Source: Mucilaginibacter gilvus (GTDB lineage Bacteria; Bacteroidota; Bacteroidia; Sphingobacteriales; Sphingobacteriaceae). From it: DNA of 64,000 bases. A program made the position numbers and the translations under genes. Shown here piece by piece: positions 18,892-27,955 of the stretch. The number at the start of each line of letters is the position of its first letter. Position 1 is the stretch's first letter. The notes below the pieces were generated by a model, which saw only the letters and a list, made by a program, of their open reading frames with translations, ran no database searches and was not told where the DNA came from. The stretch lies in the NCBI RefSeq assembly GCF_004054195.1, contig NZ_SBIW01000012.1, positions 372,001 to 436,000 of the forward strand. The letters run 5' to 3'.

Positions 18892-19740
18892 ATGAGCAAC
18901 CGCAGGGAATTTATCGGTACAAGCTTAACCGCAATAGCCGGACTAACACTTTTACCAGCCATAAACAGTTTTGCAAACCCCGGCAGCCAATATAAAAGCG
19001 GCGGTATTGCTAAACCAAAACTGCGGTTTGCTATCGCATCAGATATCCATTACGCGCAGCAGGGCACCCCGTTTGAGGAGAATACAGCCAACCTTATTAA
19101 ATGGCTGAACGACGACCATACCAAAAACCACCTCGATATGGTGATCCTCAACGGCGACCTGGTACATAACCGGCCCGACCTGCTGCCTGAGATAAAAACC
19201 AAATACCTGGATAAGCTGAATGTGCCTTATCATACCATCCCCGGCAATCATGATTTTGCGGATGCCGCGATATGGAAGAAGGTGTTTAGCTACGAAGATA
19301 ACTACACAGTGGAGCATGGCGATATCGCCTTTGTTTTAGCAAACACCGCAGATGTAAAGGGCGGATACGTTTGCCCCAATAATAGTTTCATCAAAGCATC
19401 GCTGGATAAATTTGCCGATAAAAAGGTGGTTTTTGTGATCCTGCATATCCCGCCAATAAAATGGATCAAAGGCGACGGTTTCCTGGATTGCCCCGAAACA
19501 CTCGAACTGCTGCATAACTATCCCAATGTAAAAGCAGCGTTCCACGGGCACGATCACGCGCTCGATGGGGTGAGGTACACCGGTAACAGGTTCCCGCATT
19601 TTTTCGATTCGCACATAGGCGGCGATTGGGGTACAGCTTACAAAGGTTATCGTATTGTGGAAATAGATGACGACTATAAAATTTATACCTACCAGGTGAA
19701 CGCCAGCCAAAACCCTATTTTAAACAGCAATAGGTTATAG
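18892..19740 (+). CDS. Secreted calcineurin-like metallophosphoesterase
   Basis: The 282-residue protein begins with a twin-arginine-like signal (NRREFIGTS, residues 3-11, then a hydrophobic stretch to about residue 28), so export folded through Tat is likely. The metallophosphoesterase metal motifs are complete: D51-x-H53, G88-D89, G118-N119-H120-D121 and G219-H220-x-H222, preceded by H218. These bind two metal ions and hydrolyse phosphoester bonds; the substrate cannot be told. It is an isolated gene between the terminator of the giant gene and the converging arabinose operon. Length is normal for the family. Confidence 0.9.
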   Translation: MSNRREFIGTSLTAIAGLTLLPAINSFANPGSQYKSGGIAKPKLRFAIASDIHYAQQGTPFEENTANLIKWLNDDHTKNHLDMVILNGDLVHNRPDLLPEIKTKYLDKLNVPYHTIPGNHDFADAAIWKKVFSYEDNYTVEHGDIAFVLANTADVKGGYVCPNNSFIKASLDKFADKKVVFVILHIPPIKWIKGDGFLDCPETLELLHNYPNVKAAFHGHDHALDGVRYTGNRFPHFFDSHIGGDWGTAYKGYRIVEIDDDYKIYTYQVNASQNPILNSNRL

Positions 19741-19800
19741 TGCTTGTAAGGTTGTTTGATAGCATCACTGCGATGCAACAAGTGAGCCCAAAATGATAAA

Positions 19801-19827
19801 GGCTGCCGGGCGGGCGCCCGGTCAGCC
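19801..19827 (-). terminator. Hairpin at the end of the arabinose operon
   Basis: GGCTG-CCGGGCG and CGCCCGG-TCAGCC form a very GC-rich hairpin. Reading on the minus strand it is followed by TTTATCATTTTG, so it can stop transcripts of the symporter gene. It also lies at the end of the plus-strand phosphoesterase gene, but without a T tract on that side. Confidence 0.6.
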
Positions 19828-19869
19828 AATATAATTGCCAATATAAAACAGGAGAGACTTATTTAATCC

Positions 19870-21576
19870 TTACCAGAACTTAACGTAAAGCATGGTAAGG
19901 AGCATTAATGTTACGATGATCAGCGCCAATGTACCTTTGTCTACCTTAAACATATTCTTAGGTATGTCTAAAGCTTTAGGGTTAATTTTAGGCCCTGCAA
20001 GGCTAATAACCGCCATAACGATCACCGTAAAGAAAAAGGACAGGCCCATGCAAATTAAGAACGGGATCTGCCACGTACCTTTTGCATCACCTGTAGGGAA
20101 AGCGGTATAAAGTATTGTTTCGTGCCCGAATAAAGCAGGAGCGAAGTTGTTGAACAAAACCGACATGGCGAAGCTGGTTAATATCCCCGCTATGGCAGCT
20201 GCACCGGTAGTGCGTTTCCAAAAGAAACCTAAGATGAATATGGCAAAGATACCCGGGCTGATATAGCCGGTGTATTTTTGGATGTAGGTAAAACCTCCCT
20301 CTCCGCTGATACCCAACAGATCTTTCCAGGTAAGGATGATGGAAAATACCAGCGCCGCCAGGATAACTATCTTACCAGTGATAACCATTTTCTTTTCGCT
20401 CGCCTCTTTATCAATGTGCTTTTTGTAAATATCCAGCGTAAATATGGTGCTGATACTGTTAGCCTTGCCCGCAAGCGATGCCACAATAGCTGCCGTAAGC
20501 GCGGCAACAGAAAGCCCTTTTAAGCCGGTAGGTAAAAAGCCAAGGATAGCAGAATACGCATTATCCGAATTGAAATGCCCGCCTGAGTTCATTTCCTGCT
20601 GGAGGCCGCCATTTTTGTATAATACGTAAGCGGCTATACCCGGCAACACCACAATGATTGGCATCGCCAGTTTCATTAATCCGGCAAACAGGATGCCTGT
20701 ACGCGCGGTTTTCAGGTCGGCACCCAGGGCGCGTTGGGTAATGTATTGGTTACAGCCCCAGTAGTTAAGGTTCACTATCCACTGGCCTGCAAAATACATG
20801 GCAATACCGGGCAAAGCAAGGTATTTATTGATCTCGGCCTGTGGCGCGCCCGCTTGTGGCTTCGCCATTATCATTTTAAAGTGCTCCGGGGCATCTTTAA
20901 ACATCGCGCTCAAACCGGCTAAGGCATCGCTACCAAACCCGAATTTTTCACTCACCAGGGTTAGTGCTATATAGGTTGTAGCCAAGCCGCCTATCACTAA
21001 TACCAATACCTGTATCACATCGGTGTAACCAATTACCTTCATCCCACCAAGGGTGATAAACAAGGCAAATATGGCCAGCGCTATGATGATCTCGTGCAGG
21101 TAACCACCGCCCGCAAGGCTGTTAATAGCCAAAGCGCCCAAGTAAAGTATAGAGGTTAAATTCACCAAAACGTAGAGCAGCAGCCAAAAAATGGCCATGA
21201 TAAAGCTCACTGTTTCGTTATACCGCGCATGTAAAAACTGCGGCATGGTGAAGATCTTATTCTTGAGGAATATGGGGATAAACCATACCGCCACAATAAT
21301 GAGCGCGATAGCCGCAACCCATTCGTAAGCGGCAACTGCCAAACCTACGGCAAAGCCCTGCCCACTGGTGCCGATAAACTGCTCGGCAGAAATGTTGGAT
21401 GCGATGAGCGATGCGCCAATGGCCCACCAGGTAAGGGAGCCTTCGGCCAGGAAGAAATCCTTACTGTCTGATACGCCTTTGATCTTTTTGCGGCTGTAAA
21501 CCCAGTAGCCATAACTGGATACCACAACGAAATAGATAACAAAGATGATGTAATCTATATGGGTAAATTTATTCAT
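19870..21576 (-). CDS. Sodium:solute symporter (SSS family), probable arabinose importer
   Basis: The 568-residue protein has the SSS family layout with about 14 membrane helices. Family marks include the N-terminal DYIIFVIYF helix, the DFFLAEGSLTWWAIGASLIASNISAEQFIGTSG segment (residues about 41-72) and the late FTYIQKYTGYISPGIFAIFILGFFWKRTT region, as in sodium/glucose transporters of the vSGLT type. It would bring a sugar into the cytoplasm with sodium. As last gene of araB-araD-GH27-araA-symporter, L-arabinose is the likely substrate. A hairpin lies in the 83-base gap after araA, which may lower its expression relative to the enzymes. The family is certain; the substrate is inferred from neighbours. 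Confidence 0.88.
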   Translation of the reverse strand: MNKFTHIDYIIFVIYFVVVSSYGYWVYSRKKIKGVSDSKDFFLAEGSLTWWAIGASLIASNISAEQFIGTSGQGFAVGLAVAAYEWVAAIALIIVAVWFIPIFLKNKIFTMPQFLHARYNETVSFIMAIFWLLLYVLVNLTSILYLGALAINSLAGGGYLHEIIIALAIFALFITLGGMKVIGYTDVIQVLVLVIGGLATTYIALTLVSEKFGFGSDALAGLSAMFKDAPEHFKMIMAKPQAGAPQAEINKYLALPGIAMYFAGQWIVNLNYWGCNQYITQRALGADLKTARTGILFAGLMKLAMPIIVVLPGIAAYVLYKNGGLQQEMNSGGHFNSDNAYSAILGFLPTGLKGLSVAALTAAIVASLAGKANSISTIFTLDIYKKHIDKEASEKKMVITGKIVILAALVFSIILTWKDLLGISGEGGFTYIQKYTGYISPGIFAIFILGFFWKRTTGAAAIAGILTSFAMSVLFNNFAPALFGHETILYTAFPTGDAKGTWQIPFLICMGLSFFFTVIVMAVISLAGPKINPKALDIPKNMFKVDKGTLALIIVTLMLLTMLYVKFW

Positions 21577-21610
21577 AATTTGGTTTTAATTGGAGGTTAT
21601 TTGGTTTAGT

Positions 21611-21646
21611 AAAACAGGCAGCCAAATCCCATCCGGCTACCTGTTT
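21611..21646 (-). terminator. Intercistronic hairpin between araA and the symporter
   Basis: On the minus strand AAAACAGGTAGCC and GGCTGCCTGTTTT can pair with one mismatch around a GGATGGGATTT loop, ending in TTTTACT. It looks like a weak terminator or an RNA-processing stem that reduces transporter expression compared with araA. Confidence 0.5.
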
Positions 21647-21659
21647 TGTGTTTTAATTT

Positions 21660-23150
21660 CTAACGGTATGCCACCTCGTTCCAGCGCAATTCGTTACGGA
21701 ACTGGGCTATGTTAGTATCCTTGCCTATGCGCAAAAATTCAATGCCTGCCATATCAGCAAAATCCTGCAGATGCTCGGCTGTTAAATTCTGGCTGTAGGC
21801 GGTATGGTGAGCGCCACCAGCGTAGATCCATGCTGCGCAGCCGGTTTTCATATCGGGCAGTGGCTTCCATAGTACGCGTGCTACCGGTAGGTTTGGCAGG
21901 TCGTTTTGCGGCTCAACGGCTTCTACTTCGTTTATCAGCAAACGGAAACGATTACCCATATCTATCAGCGATGCATTTAGGGCATTGCCTCCGGCCACGT
22001 TAAATACCAAACGCGCAGGGTCGGCTTTACCGCCAATACCCAGCGGGTGTACTTCTAAAGAAGCCTTGCCATTCGCTAAAGAAGAGTCTATCTCCAGCAT
22101 GTGCGAACCCAAAACCAATTCATTGCTCGGGTCGAAGTGGTAGGTGTAATCTTCCATAAAGGCGTTACCACCTGCAAGGCCGCTGCCCATTACTTTAAAT
22201 GCACGCACAAGCGCGGCAGTTTTCCAATCGCCTTCGCCTGCAAAGCCATAACCGGCTTCCATTAAACGCTGCGAGGCAATGCCCGGCAATTGTACCATGC
22301 CGTGCAGATCCTCGAACGTATCGCTAAAGCCTTTAAAGCCACCGTCTTCTAAAAATTTACGCAGGCCCAGTTCAATTTTAGCGGCCTCGTAAACAGATGA
22401 ATAGCCAGCTCCGCCTTTTTTAAGCGAAGCGTCCATGGTATAAGTTGCTTCGTACAGGTCGGTTAATGTGGTCACCTCCGCTTCGCTGATGCTGTCGATC
22501 AAAGCAACCAGGTCGCCTATGCCGTAAGTGTTTACCGAAAAGCCAAACTTGGTTTCGGCCTCTACTTTGTCGCCATCGGTTACCGCTACAAAGCGCATGT
22601 TATCGCCAAAGCGCGCAAATTTTGCACCCTGCCAGTCGTACCAGCCTGCGGCGGCCCGTGCCCAGGCATCTATCTGGCCCAGCACTTCAGTATCTTGCCA
22701 GTGGCCAACTACTACTTTGCGGTTTTTGCGCAGGCGCGACACCATAAAGCCAAACTCGCGGTCGCCGTGGGCGCTTTGGTTCAGGTTCATGAAATCCATA
22801 TCAATACTGCTCCACGGAATATCGCGGTTGTATTGTGTATGCAGGTGCAGCATTGGTTTTTGCAGAATATTGAGCCCGCGGATCCACATTTTAGCAGGGG
22901 AGAACGTGTGCATCCAGGTGATGATACCAATACAGTTTGGCGCAACGTTGGCCTCCTGCAGGGTTTGGTAGATCTCGTCGGTGCTTTTTACCACGGGTTT
23001 GTAAACCACACGTACAGGCATCTGCCCGGCGCTGTTTAAACCCTCTGCTATATGTTTGGAGTGTTCGGCTACCTGCTTTAAGGTTTCTTCTCCATATAAA
23101 TTCTGGCTGCCGGTAATAAACCAAACTTCAAATGTTTTAAGATCGATCAT
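21660..23150 (-). CDS. araA: L-arabinose isomerase
   Basis: The 496-residue protein matches AraA over its full length (about 500 residues is usual). It converts L-arabinose to L-ribulose in the cytoplasm using Mn2+. Recognised segments include WFITGSQNLYGEE near residue 10, the IGIITWMHTFSPAKMWIRGL segment, LHTQYNRDIPWSSIDMDFMNLNQSAHGDREFGF, and the C-terminal HHTAYS region. Metal-binding glutamate and histidine positions lie in EDYTYHF and LGSHMLE. It is the fourth gene of the ara operon, 52 bases after the GH27 gene. Confidence 0.96.
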   Translation of the reverse strand: MIDLKTFEVWFITGSQNLYGEETLKQVAEHSKHIAEGLNSAGQMPVRVVYKPVVKSTDEIYQTLQEANVAPNCIGIITWMHTFSPAKMWIRGLNILQKPMLHLHTQYNRDIPWSSIDMDFMNLNQSAHGDREFGFMVSRLRKNRKVVVGHWQDTEVLGQIDAWARAAAGWYDWQGAKFARFGDNMRFVAVTDGDKVEAETKFGFSVNTYGIGDLVALIDSISEAEVTTLTDLYEATYTMDASLKKGGAGYSSVYEAAKIELGLRKFLEDGGFKGFSDTFEDLHGMVQLPGIASQRLMEAGYGFAGEGDWKTAALVRAFKVMGSGLAGGNAFMEDYTYHFDPSNELVLGSHMLEIDSSLANGKASLEVHPLGIGGKADPARLVFNVAGGNALNASLIDMGNRFRLLINEVEAVEPQNDLPNLPVARVLWKPLPDMKTGCAAWIYAGGAHHTAYSQNLTAEHLQDFADMAGIEFLRIGKDTNIAQFRNELRWNEVAYR

Positions 23151-23202
23151 TGTATATAATTAGTGATTGAGTGAATTAGCGAATGAGTTATTTTTGTATT
23201 GT

Positions 23203-24567
23203 TTATTTTATGGGTGTTACCCTCAGCAGCGTTGCGCCATGCAGGTTTACGTTTTGCTGATAGGCTTTTTTAAACAGGCCAAGGTCTTGCTTCTTCCACA
23301 GGTCGCGCACTTTTACTTTGCCTTTGAAGCCGATGGCTGCAAGATCTACCGTCATACTTTTATTTGCATCGCCTATATTGAACAGCGCCACATACAAATC
23401 CTTGCTGCCCTGTACGTGCGAATACCAAACCATCGCCCCATCTTTTTTGTAAAGCTGTTTTGGGTTTTCGCCGTTTTGGTTTGCGCCGAGCACCTCGGCA
23501 TTGGTAAATAATTTCAGTTCCAGCTCACGGTTTTCGGGCAGGTTGCCGCCTATCATTAGCGGCGAGCGGTAAATACTCCAGAACGTCATGTGCGTGTATT
23601 GTTCATCTTCGGTAAAGCGGCTGTAGCGTTCGTTGCCAACCGGGCCGCGTTTAGATAGTTTGCCAATCTGTATCATGTCTGCATCCGGCCAATGGCCCGG
23701 GCCGCCAATGCCTTCCCAGCTTTTGGCGTAATCAAACATGTGCAGTATCTCTTTCCAGTTGTCCCAAAAATCATCGGCCATGCGCCACATGTTGGCGTAT
23801 TTGGTAGCGTGGGCCGCCTGGGCGACCGGCGTTTCGCCCGGCGAAAGGCTAAGCACCATTGGTCGGCCACTGTTTTGAATAGCTTTTTGATAGCCCTCTA
23901 CCTCTGCGTTGCTATAGGGGCGGGACAGGTCATCAACCTTTATAAAATCTACACCCCAGCTGGCGTACATCTCCAATATAGAATTCAGGTACTCCTGTGC
24001 GCCGGCCTTGCTCATGTTGAGGCCATACATGTGGTTCATCCAGGGGCATTTAGAATTGGTATCTGCAACCATATCCGCAGTAATACCGTTGGTTCCTTTT
24101 ACCGGCGATTTGCTCCATACCGCCTGCCTTGGAATCCCACGCATTACGTGGATGCCAAACTTTAAACCTTTGCCATGCACATAATCCGATAATGATTTAA
24201 AGCCTTTCCCATCAAGCGCCGAAGGGAACTTATTAGGTTGGGGCATCAAACGGCCCCATTTATCCATAGTAAGCCACGGTACATAAGAGCCATCCCCCAA
24301 ACGCATCTGGAAAGGGTTGCCTATGTTGCTGCCGGGAGGGTTATCGTAGCTCCATAAAAAATCTACCACAATATATTCCCAGCCAAAGGGTTTTAGCTTT
24401 TCGGCCATGTAATCGGTATTGGCCTTTACCTCGTCCTCATGCACGGCCGATCCAAAACAATTGTAGCTATTCCAGCCCATTGGTGGGGTACCAGCAATTT
24501 TATTTTGTGCCGATGCGCCGGCACCGATGAGCATACTTGCAATAATGATGGCGTAACGTAATTTCAT
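23203..24567 (-). CDS. Secreted GH27 glycosidase, alpha-galactosidase or beta-L-arabinopyranosidase
   Basis: The 454-residue protein has a signal peptide (MKLRYAIIIASMLIGAGASAQ) and a GH27 catalytic barrel starting at the signature PPMGWNSYNCFG. The nucleophile Asp is Asp212 in FIKVDDL, and the acid/base Asp is in the RMADDFWDNW motif. A C-terminal beta domain completes the usual length. GH27 enzymes retain configuration and include alpha-galactosidases and beta-L-arabinopyranosidases. Lying inside the ara operon between araD and araA, it is more likely to release L-arabinose (pyranose form) or to strip galactose from arabinogalactan. The sequence alone does not decide which. Confidence 0.88.
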   Translation of the reverse strand: MKLRYAIIIASMLIGAGASAQNKIAGTPPMGWNSYNCFGSAVHEDEVKANTDYMAEKLKPFGWEYIVVDFLWSYDNPPGSNIGNPFQMRLGDGSYVPWLTMDKWGRLMPQPNKFPSALDGKGFKSLSDYVHGKGLKFGIHVMRGIPRQAVWSKSPVKGTNGITADMVADTNSKCPWMNHMYGLNMSKAGAQEYLNSILEMYASWGVDFIKVDDLSRPYSNAEVEGYQKAIQNSGRPMVLSLSPGETPVAQAAHATKYANMWRMADDFWDNWKEILHMFDYAKSWEGIGGPGHWPDADMIQIGKLSKRGPVGNERYSRFTEDEQYTHMTFWSIYRSPLMIGGNLPENRELELKLFTNAEVLGANQNGENPKQLYKKDGAMVWYSHVQGSKDLYVALFNIGDANKSMTVDLAAIGFKGKVKVRDLWKKQDLGLFKKAYQQNVNLHGATLLRVTPIK

Positions 24568-24615
24568 TTCTTATCTGTCGTATTTAAAATCTCAGGTCTC
24601 AAATCTCAAATATGT

Positions 24616-25314
24616 CTATTGCCCGTAATACGAATCCGGCCCATGCTTTCTTTCGAAATGTTTTTTTATCAGCGCGTCCTTCAGGCGCGGGGCGTTGGCG
24701 TTTATCTGTTCGGTGAGAAGGGCCATTTGGGCGACACTCTCCAAAACGGCGCTGTTGTAAACGGCTTTATCGGCAGTTTTACCCCAAGTGAACGGGGCGT
24801 GGTTGCCTACCAATACCATCTCCACTTCTTCGTAGCTTAACCCCAGTTCTGTAAAATGATCGATGATCTGGAAACCAGTTTGGTACTCGTAATCACCCTG
24901 GATCATCTCATCGCTCATGGGCGGCGCGCAGGGGATATCGGCGGTAAGGTGGTCGGCATGCGTAGTGCCAAAAATGGGGATACACCTTTGCGACTGCGCC
25001 CAAGCCGTTGCGTAGGTAGAATGCGTGTGCACAATCCCGCCAATTTTTGGCCAGTTCTTATACAAAACCGCATGGGTTTTAGTATCAGAAGATGGGCGGT
25101 GGCTGCCTTCAACGGTGTTGCCGTCAAAATCTACAATTACCATCTTCTCCGGCGATAATTCCTCGTAAGGCACACCGCTGGGTTTAATAGCAAATACGCC
25201 CAGATCATGGTCGGCAGCGCTTACGTTGCCAAAGGTGAACAGCACCAGCCCAAGTTTAGGCAGCTGCATATTTGCCTCATAAGCCTTTTGTTTAATATGT
25301 TGATACTGGCTCAT
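24616..25314 (-). CDS. araD: L-ribulose-5-phosphate 4-epimerase
   Basis: The 232-residue protein is a class II aldolase-fold epimerase that turns L-ribulose 5-phosphate into D-xylulose 5-phosphate in the cytoplasm. The zinc site is visible in IVHTHSTYATAWAQ (His-x-His, about residue 95), with a third histidine in VGNHAPFTWG. The N-terminal phosphate-binding GNVS and SGVPY segments are also present. Length equals the family norm. It starts two bases after the end of araB, so the pair are coupled, and precedes the GH27 gene by 48 bases. Confidence 0.96.
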   Translation of the reverse strand: MSQYQHIKQKAYEANMQLPKLGLVLFTFGNVSAADHDLGVFAIKPSGVPYEELSPEKMVIVDFDGNTVEGSHRPSSDTKTHAVLYKNWPKIGGIVHTHSTYATAWAQSQRCIPIFGTTHADHLTADIPCAPPMSDEMIQGDYEYQTGFQIIDHFTELGLSYEEVEMVLVGNHAPFTWGKTADKAVYNSAVLESVAQMALLTEQINANAPRLKDALIKKHFERKHGPDSYYGQ

Positions 25315-25316
25315 GC

Positions 25317-27023
25317 TTAAGCGTTTTGAAGTTGCGTGCTTGTTTTTAAAGCTGTTTGCTGCGCGATATAGCTGCCCAGGGTTTTGTATTGCTGGTAGCG
25401 TTTTTCGTAAACGGCATTTAATTCGGCGTTTGGCTCATAGCTAACATCAAAGCCCCTACCCATGGCTTGCATGGCAGCTTCCACATTCGGATAAATACCC
25501 GCGACAACCGCTGCAAACATAGCCGCGCCTAAGGCACAGGTATGTTTAAACTGATGGATTCGGATAGGCATTCCCAAAATGTCCGACATCATTTGCATTA
25601 CAAAAGGTGATTTTTTGGCCACCCCGCCAATACCAATGATCCCTTTAACCGGGATCCCTTCGCTGATAAAGCGCTCCACAATACTTTTGGCACCGAAACA
25701 GGTAGCCTCTGCCAGCGCACGGAAAACGCGCGGGGCATCGCTTCCCAAATTCAGCCCGCTGATAACACCTTTTAATGCCTGGTTAGCATCCGGCGTGCGG
25801 CGGCCGTTAAACCAGTCTATCGCCAGTTCGTTGGTTTCTTCTATAGGTAAAAGAGCGGCCTGCCGGCTCAACTCTGGTATTATCAATTCAGAAAGTTCTT
25901 CTTTCAAAGCTTCAGCGGTAGCAGCATCAATAAGGGTAGATTGTGATAGCAGATTATTAACCGGCCAGTTCACCAGGTTTTTAAACCAGGCGTAGGTATC
26001 GCCAAAGGCAGATTGTCCTGCTTCTAAACCGGCCATCCCGGGGATCACCGATCCGTTTACTTGCCCGCAGATGCCTTTAACCAGTTTGCCATCTATCTCG
26101 GCAGAAGGCGCTACTAAAATATCGCAGGTAGAGGTGCCCATTACTTTACTTAAAAAGTAAGGTTCTATCTGCCCGCCAACCGCGCCCATGTGCGCGTCGA
26201 AAGCGCCGGTGCCTATTACTACATCGGTAGACAGGCCTAAGCGTTGGGCCCATTCCGCGCTTAAATTGCCTGCGGCAACATCTGCGGTATAAGTTTCGGT
26301 ATATAGTTTTGAGGTGATACCTGTCAAAAGCTGATCGAGCGAACTGAAGAAATTATCCGGCGGTAAGCCACCAAATTCTTCGGCCCAAAGCGCTTTGTGC
26401 CCTGCCGAGCAGCGGCCGCGTTTAATATCGGCTACATTTGTTCCGCCGGTTAGCAGGAATGGCACCCAGTCGCAATGCTCTACCCAGGAGTGCAATGCGT
26501 TTGCAACAGCGCTATCTACCCGTACTACGTGAAGTAATTTAGCCCAGAACCATTCCGAAGAATAAATTCCGCCTACATATTTAAGATAGTTGGGTTCAAA
26601 GTTTTCGGCATGGGCATTTATTTCTTCGGCTTCTTTAATGCCGGTATGGTCTTTCCACAAAACAAACATGGCGTTTGGGTTTGTTTGGAACTGCGGCAAC
26701 AGCGCAAGCGGCGTGCCTGTGGCATCAACCGCGACAGGGGTAGAGCCGGTAGTATCTACCGAGATTCCCTTGATATTCTGCGCGATAGCTTCGCCGCCGG
26801 CAATTTTGATACAATCTTTAATGGTAGTTTCCAGCCCTTCTATATAATCTAAAGGGTGCTGCCTGAACTGGTTTTCTGAAGGTACACAATACAAACCATC
26901 GCGCCAGCGGGGATAATTAAACACCGAGGAGGCAATTTCCTGGCCGTTTGCTGCATTAACAATTACGGAGCGGACCGAATCCGACCCATAGTCGACCCCG
27001 ATCACGTACTGATCCTTACTCAT
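25317..27023 (-). CDS. araB: Ribulokinase
   Basis: From ATG at 27023 the protein has 568 residues, as is typical for AraB; an 11-residue upstream extension to 27056 would run through a likely operator and is rejected. The FGGY-kinase phosphate loop is seen at the start (VIGVDYGSDSVR), with VDTTGSTPV, the substrate region WKDHTG, and the C-terminal ATP-binding IIGIGGVAKKSPFVMQ. It phosphorylates L-ribulose with ATP. It is the first gene of the operon. The palindrome AGTGT-N7-ACACT ends 18 bases upstream of its start. Confidence 0.95.
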   Translation of the reverse strand: MSKDQYVIGVDYGSDSVRSVIVNAANGQEIASSVFNYPRWRDGLYCVPSENQFRQHPLDYIEGLETTIKDCIKIAGGEAIAQNIKGISVDTTGSTPVAVDATGTPLALLPQFQTNPNAMFVLWKDHTGIKEAEEINAHAENFEPNYLKYVGGIYSSEWFWAKLLHVVRVDSAVANALHSWVEHCDWVPFLLTGGTNVADIKRGRCSAGHKALWAEEFGGLPPDNFFSSLDQLLTGITSKLYTETYTADVAAGNLSAEWAQRLGLSTDVVIGTGAFDAHMGAVGGQIEPYFLSKVMGTSTCDILVAPSAEIDGKLVKGICGQVNGSVIPGMAGLEAGQSAFGDTYAWFKNLVNWPVNNLLSQSTLIDAATAEALKEELSELIIPELSRQAALLPIEETNELAIDWFNGRRTPDANQALKGVISGLNLGSDAPRVFRALAEATCFGAKSIVERFISEGIPVKGIIGIGGVAKKSPFVMQMMSDILGMPIRIHQFKHTCALGAAMFAAVVAGIYPNVEAAMQAMGRGFDVSYEPNAELNAVYEKRYQQYKTLGSYIAQQTALKTSTQLQNA

Positions 27024-27040
27024 ATTTAGTAGTATAATTG

Positions 27041-27057
27041 AGTGTCGAAATAACACT
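27041..27057 (-). promoter_or_regulatory. Predicted AraR operator 1 before araB
   Basis: AGTGT-CGAAATA-ACACT is a perfect 5-7-5 palindrome in the 101-base gap between araR and araB. Very similar sites occur twice before the divergent arabinan genes (27956-27972 and 27993-28009), which makes it a strong candidate for AraR binding. The protein-DNA match is inferred. Confidence 0.6.
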
Positions 27058-27124
27058 TATTTTTTTACAAAAAGAAATTTTTCAGAAAAAACATTTAATT
27101 TTTTTCTAACAAGCCGTCTGTTAT

Positions 27125-27832
27125 TTAATTCTGAAGGGAATCCGGGTTAGGGATTATGTTTATAAATGCCTGGAAATTAGCATAATACTTCTGCATATTC
27201 AGTTGGTAGTAGTATGCGCCGCGTTTAGAACCGGCTTTATCTTTATCAGTTAGTTTGATGAGCAGGCCGGTAGCCAAAACGCGTTTGCTGAAGTTGCGTT
27301 TATCAATACTGGTGTTAAAAACACTCTCGTAAAGGGTTTGCAGTTGCGGTAAAGTAAAGCGGGAGGGAAGCAGCTCGAACAAAATGGGGTGCAGCGCGGC
27401 CTTGTAGCGGATGCTTTTTTTAGCCAGCTCTACCATTTCCTGGTGATCGAAAATAAGCTTGGGTATGCGTTTCAGGGGCACCCATTCGGCATGAAAATCA
27501 GTACTTATTTGTTTCTCGTACTTGTGTATATCTACCAGCGCGAAGTAACTTACTGATATTGTGCGCTCTATCGGGTCGCGGTTTGTTTCGCCGAAGGAGT
27601 ACATCTGTTCGAGGTAAACACCCTCTAAACCAGTGAGTTGCTTTAATATGCGATTGGCGGCCTGGTCAAGGCTTTCACTCGCCTGCACGAAGCCACCCAT
27701 CAGGCTCCATTTATCCTTCTCGGGATTAAAGCTGCGTTTAATAAGCAGCAGTTTTAAAGTTTCTCCGTCAAAACCAAAAACAATACAATCTACCGCTATT
27801 AAAAACCTGCTTTGTTTAGAATATTTGGTCAT
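27125..27832 (-). CDS. araR: AraR-type regulator: Nudix-like sensor fused to winged helix
   Basis: From ATG at 27832 the protein has 235 residues. Residues 1-140 form a Nudix-like domain (VDCIVFGFDGETLKLLLIKR, then GGFVQASESLDQAANRIL). The Nudix box is degenerate, so it likely binds a ligand rather than hydrolysing one. Residues 150-235 form a winged helix (FTLPQLQTLYESVF, DKRNFSKRVLATGLL). The architecture is that of the NrtR family and of AraR of Bacteroides thetaiotaomicron, which represses arabinose genes and is relieved by L-arabinose. Position at the head of the ara operon fits that role. Stated effector is from the family, not from this sequence. Confidence 0.88.
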   Translation of the reverse strand: MTKYSKQSRFLIAVDCIVFGFDGETLKLLLIKRSFNPEKDKWSLMGGFVQASESLDQAANRILKQLTGLEGVYLEQMYSFGETNRDPIERTISVSYFALVDIHKYEKQISTDFHAEWVPLKRIPKLIFDHQEMVELAKKSIRYKAALHPILFELLPSRFTLPQLQTLYESVFNTSIDKRNFSKRVLATGLLIKLTDKDKAGSKRGAYYYQLNMQKYYANFQAFINIIPNPDSLQN

Positions 27833-27865
27833 GCTTGTACTGGGTGGTTGTGTAATTGTTGGCGG

Positions 27866-27873
27866 CAAATATA
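27866..27873 (-). promoter_or_regulatory. -7 box of the araR promoter
   Basis: On the minus strand TATATTTG fits TAnnTTTG exactly and lies 33 bases before the araR ATG. The -33 element is not clear. Confidence 0.5.
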
Positions 27874-27955
27874 GTTTACGGGAGTTGAAAAAAAATAATT
27901 TATTTATTTAATGTTAAGAAATCCCTCTTTTTTGGCTATAAAAACCAATAACAAT

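Noticed and set aside
22528..23039. Plus-strand frames of 114-147 codons opposite araA
   Set aside because: They are the complement of a well-conserved enzyme gene and show no independent features.
24588..24612. Short CTCAAATCTCAAAT repeats also seen between the tRNA-Leu genes
   Set aside because: They are simple, short and AT-rich; two places are not enough to call a repeat family.
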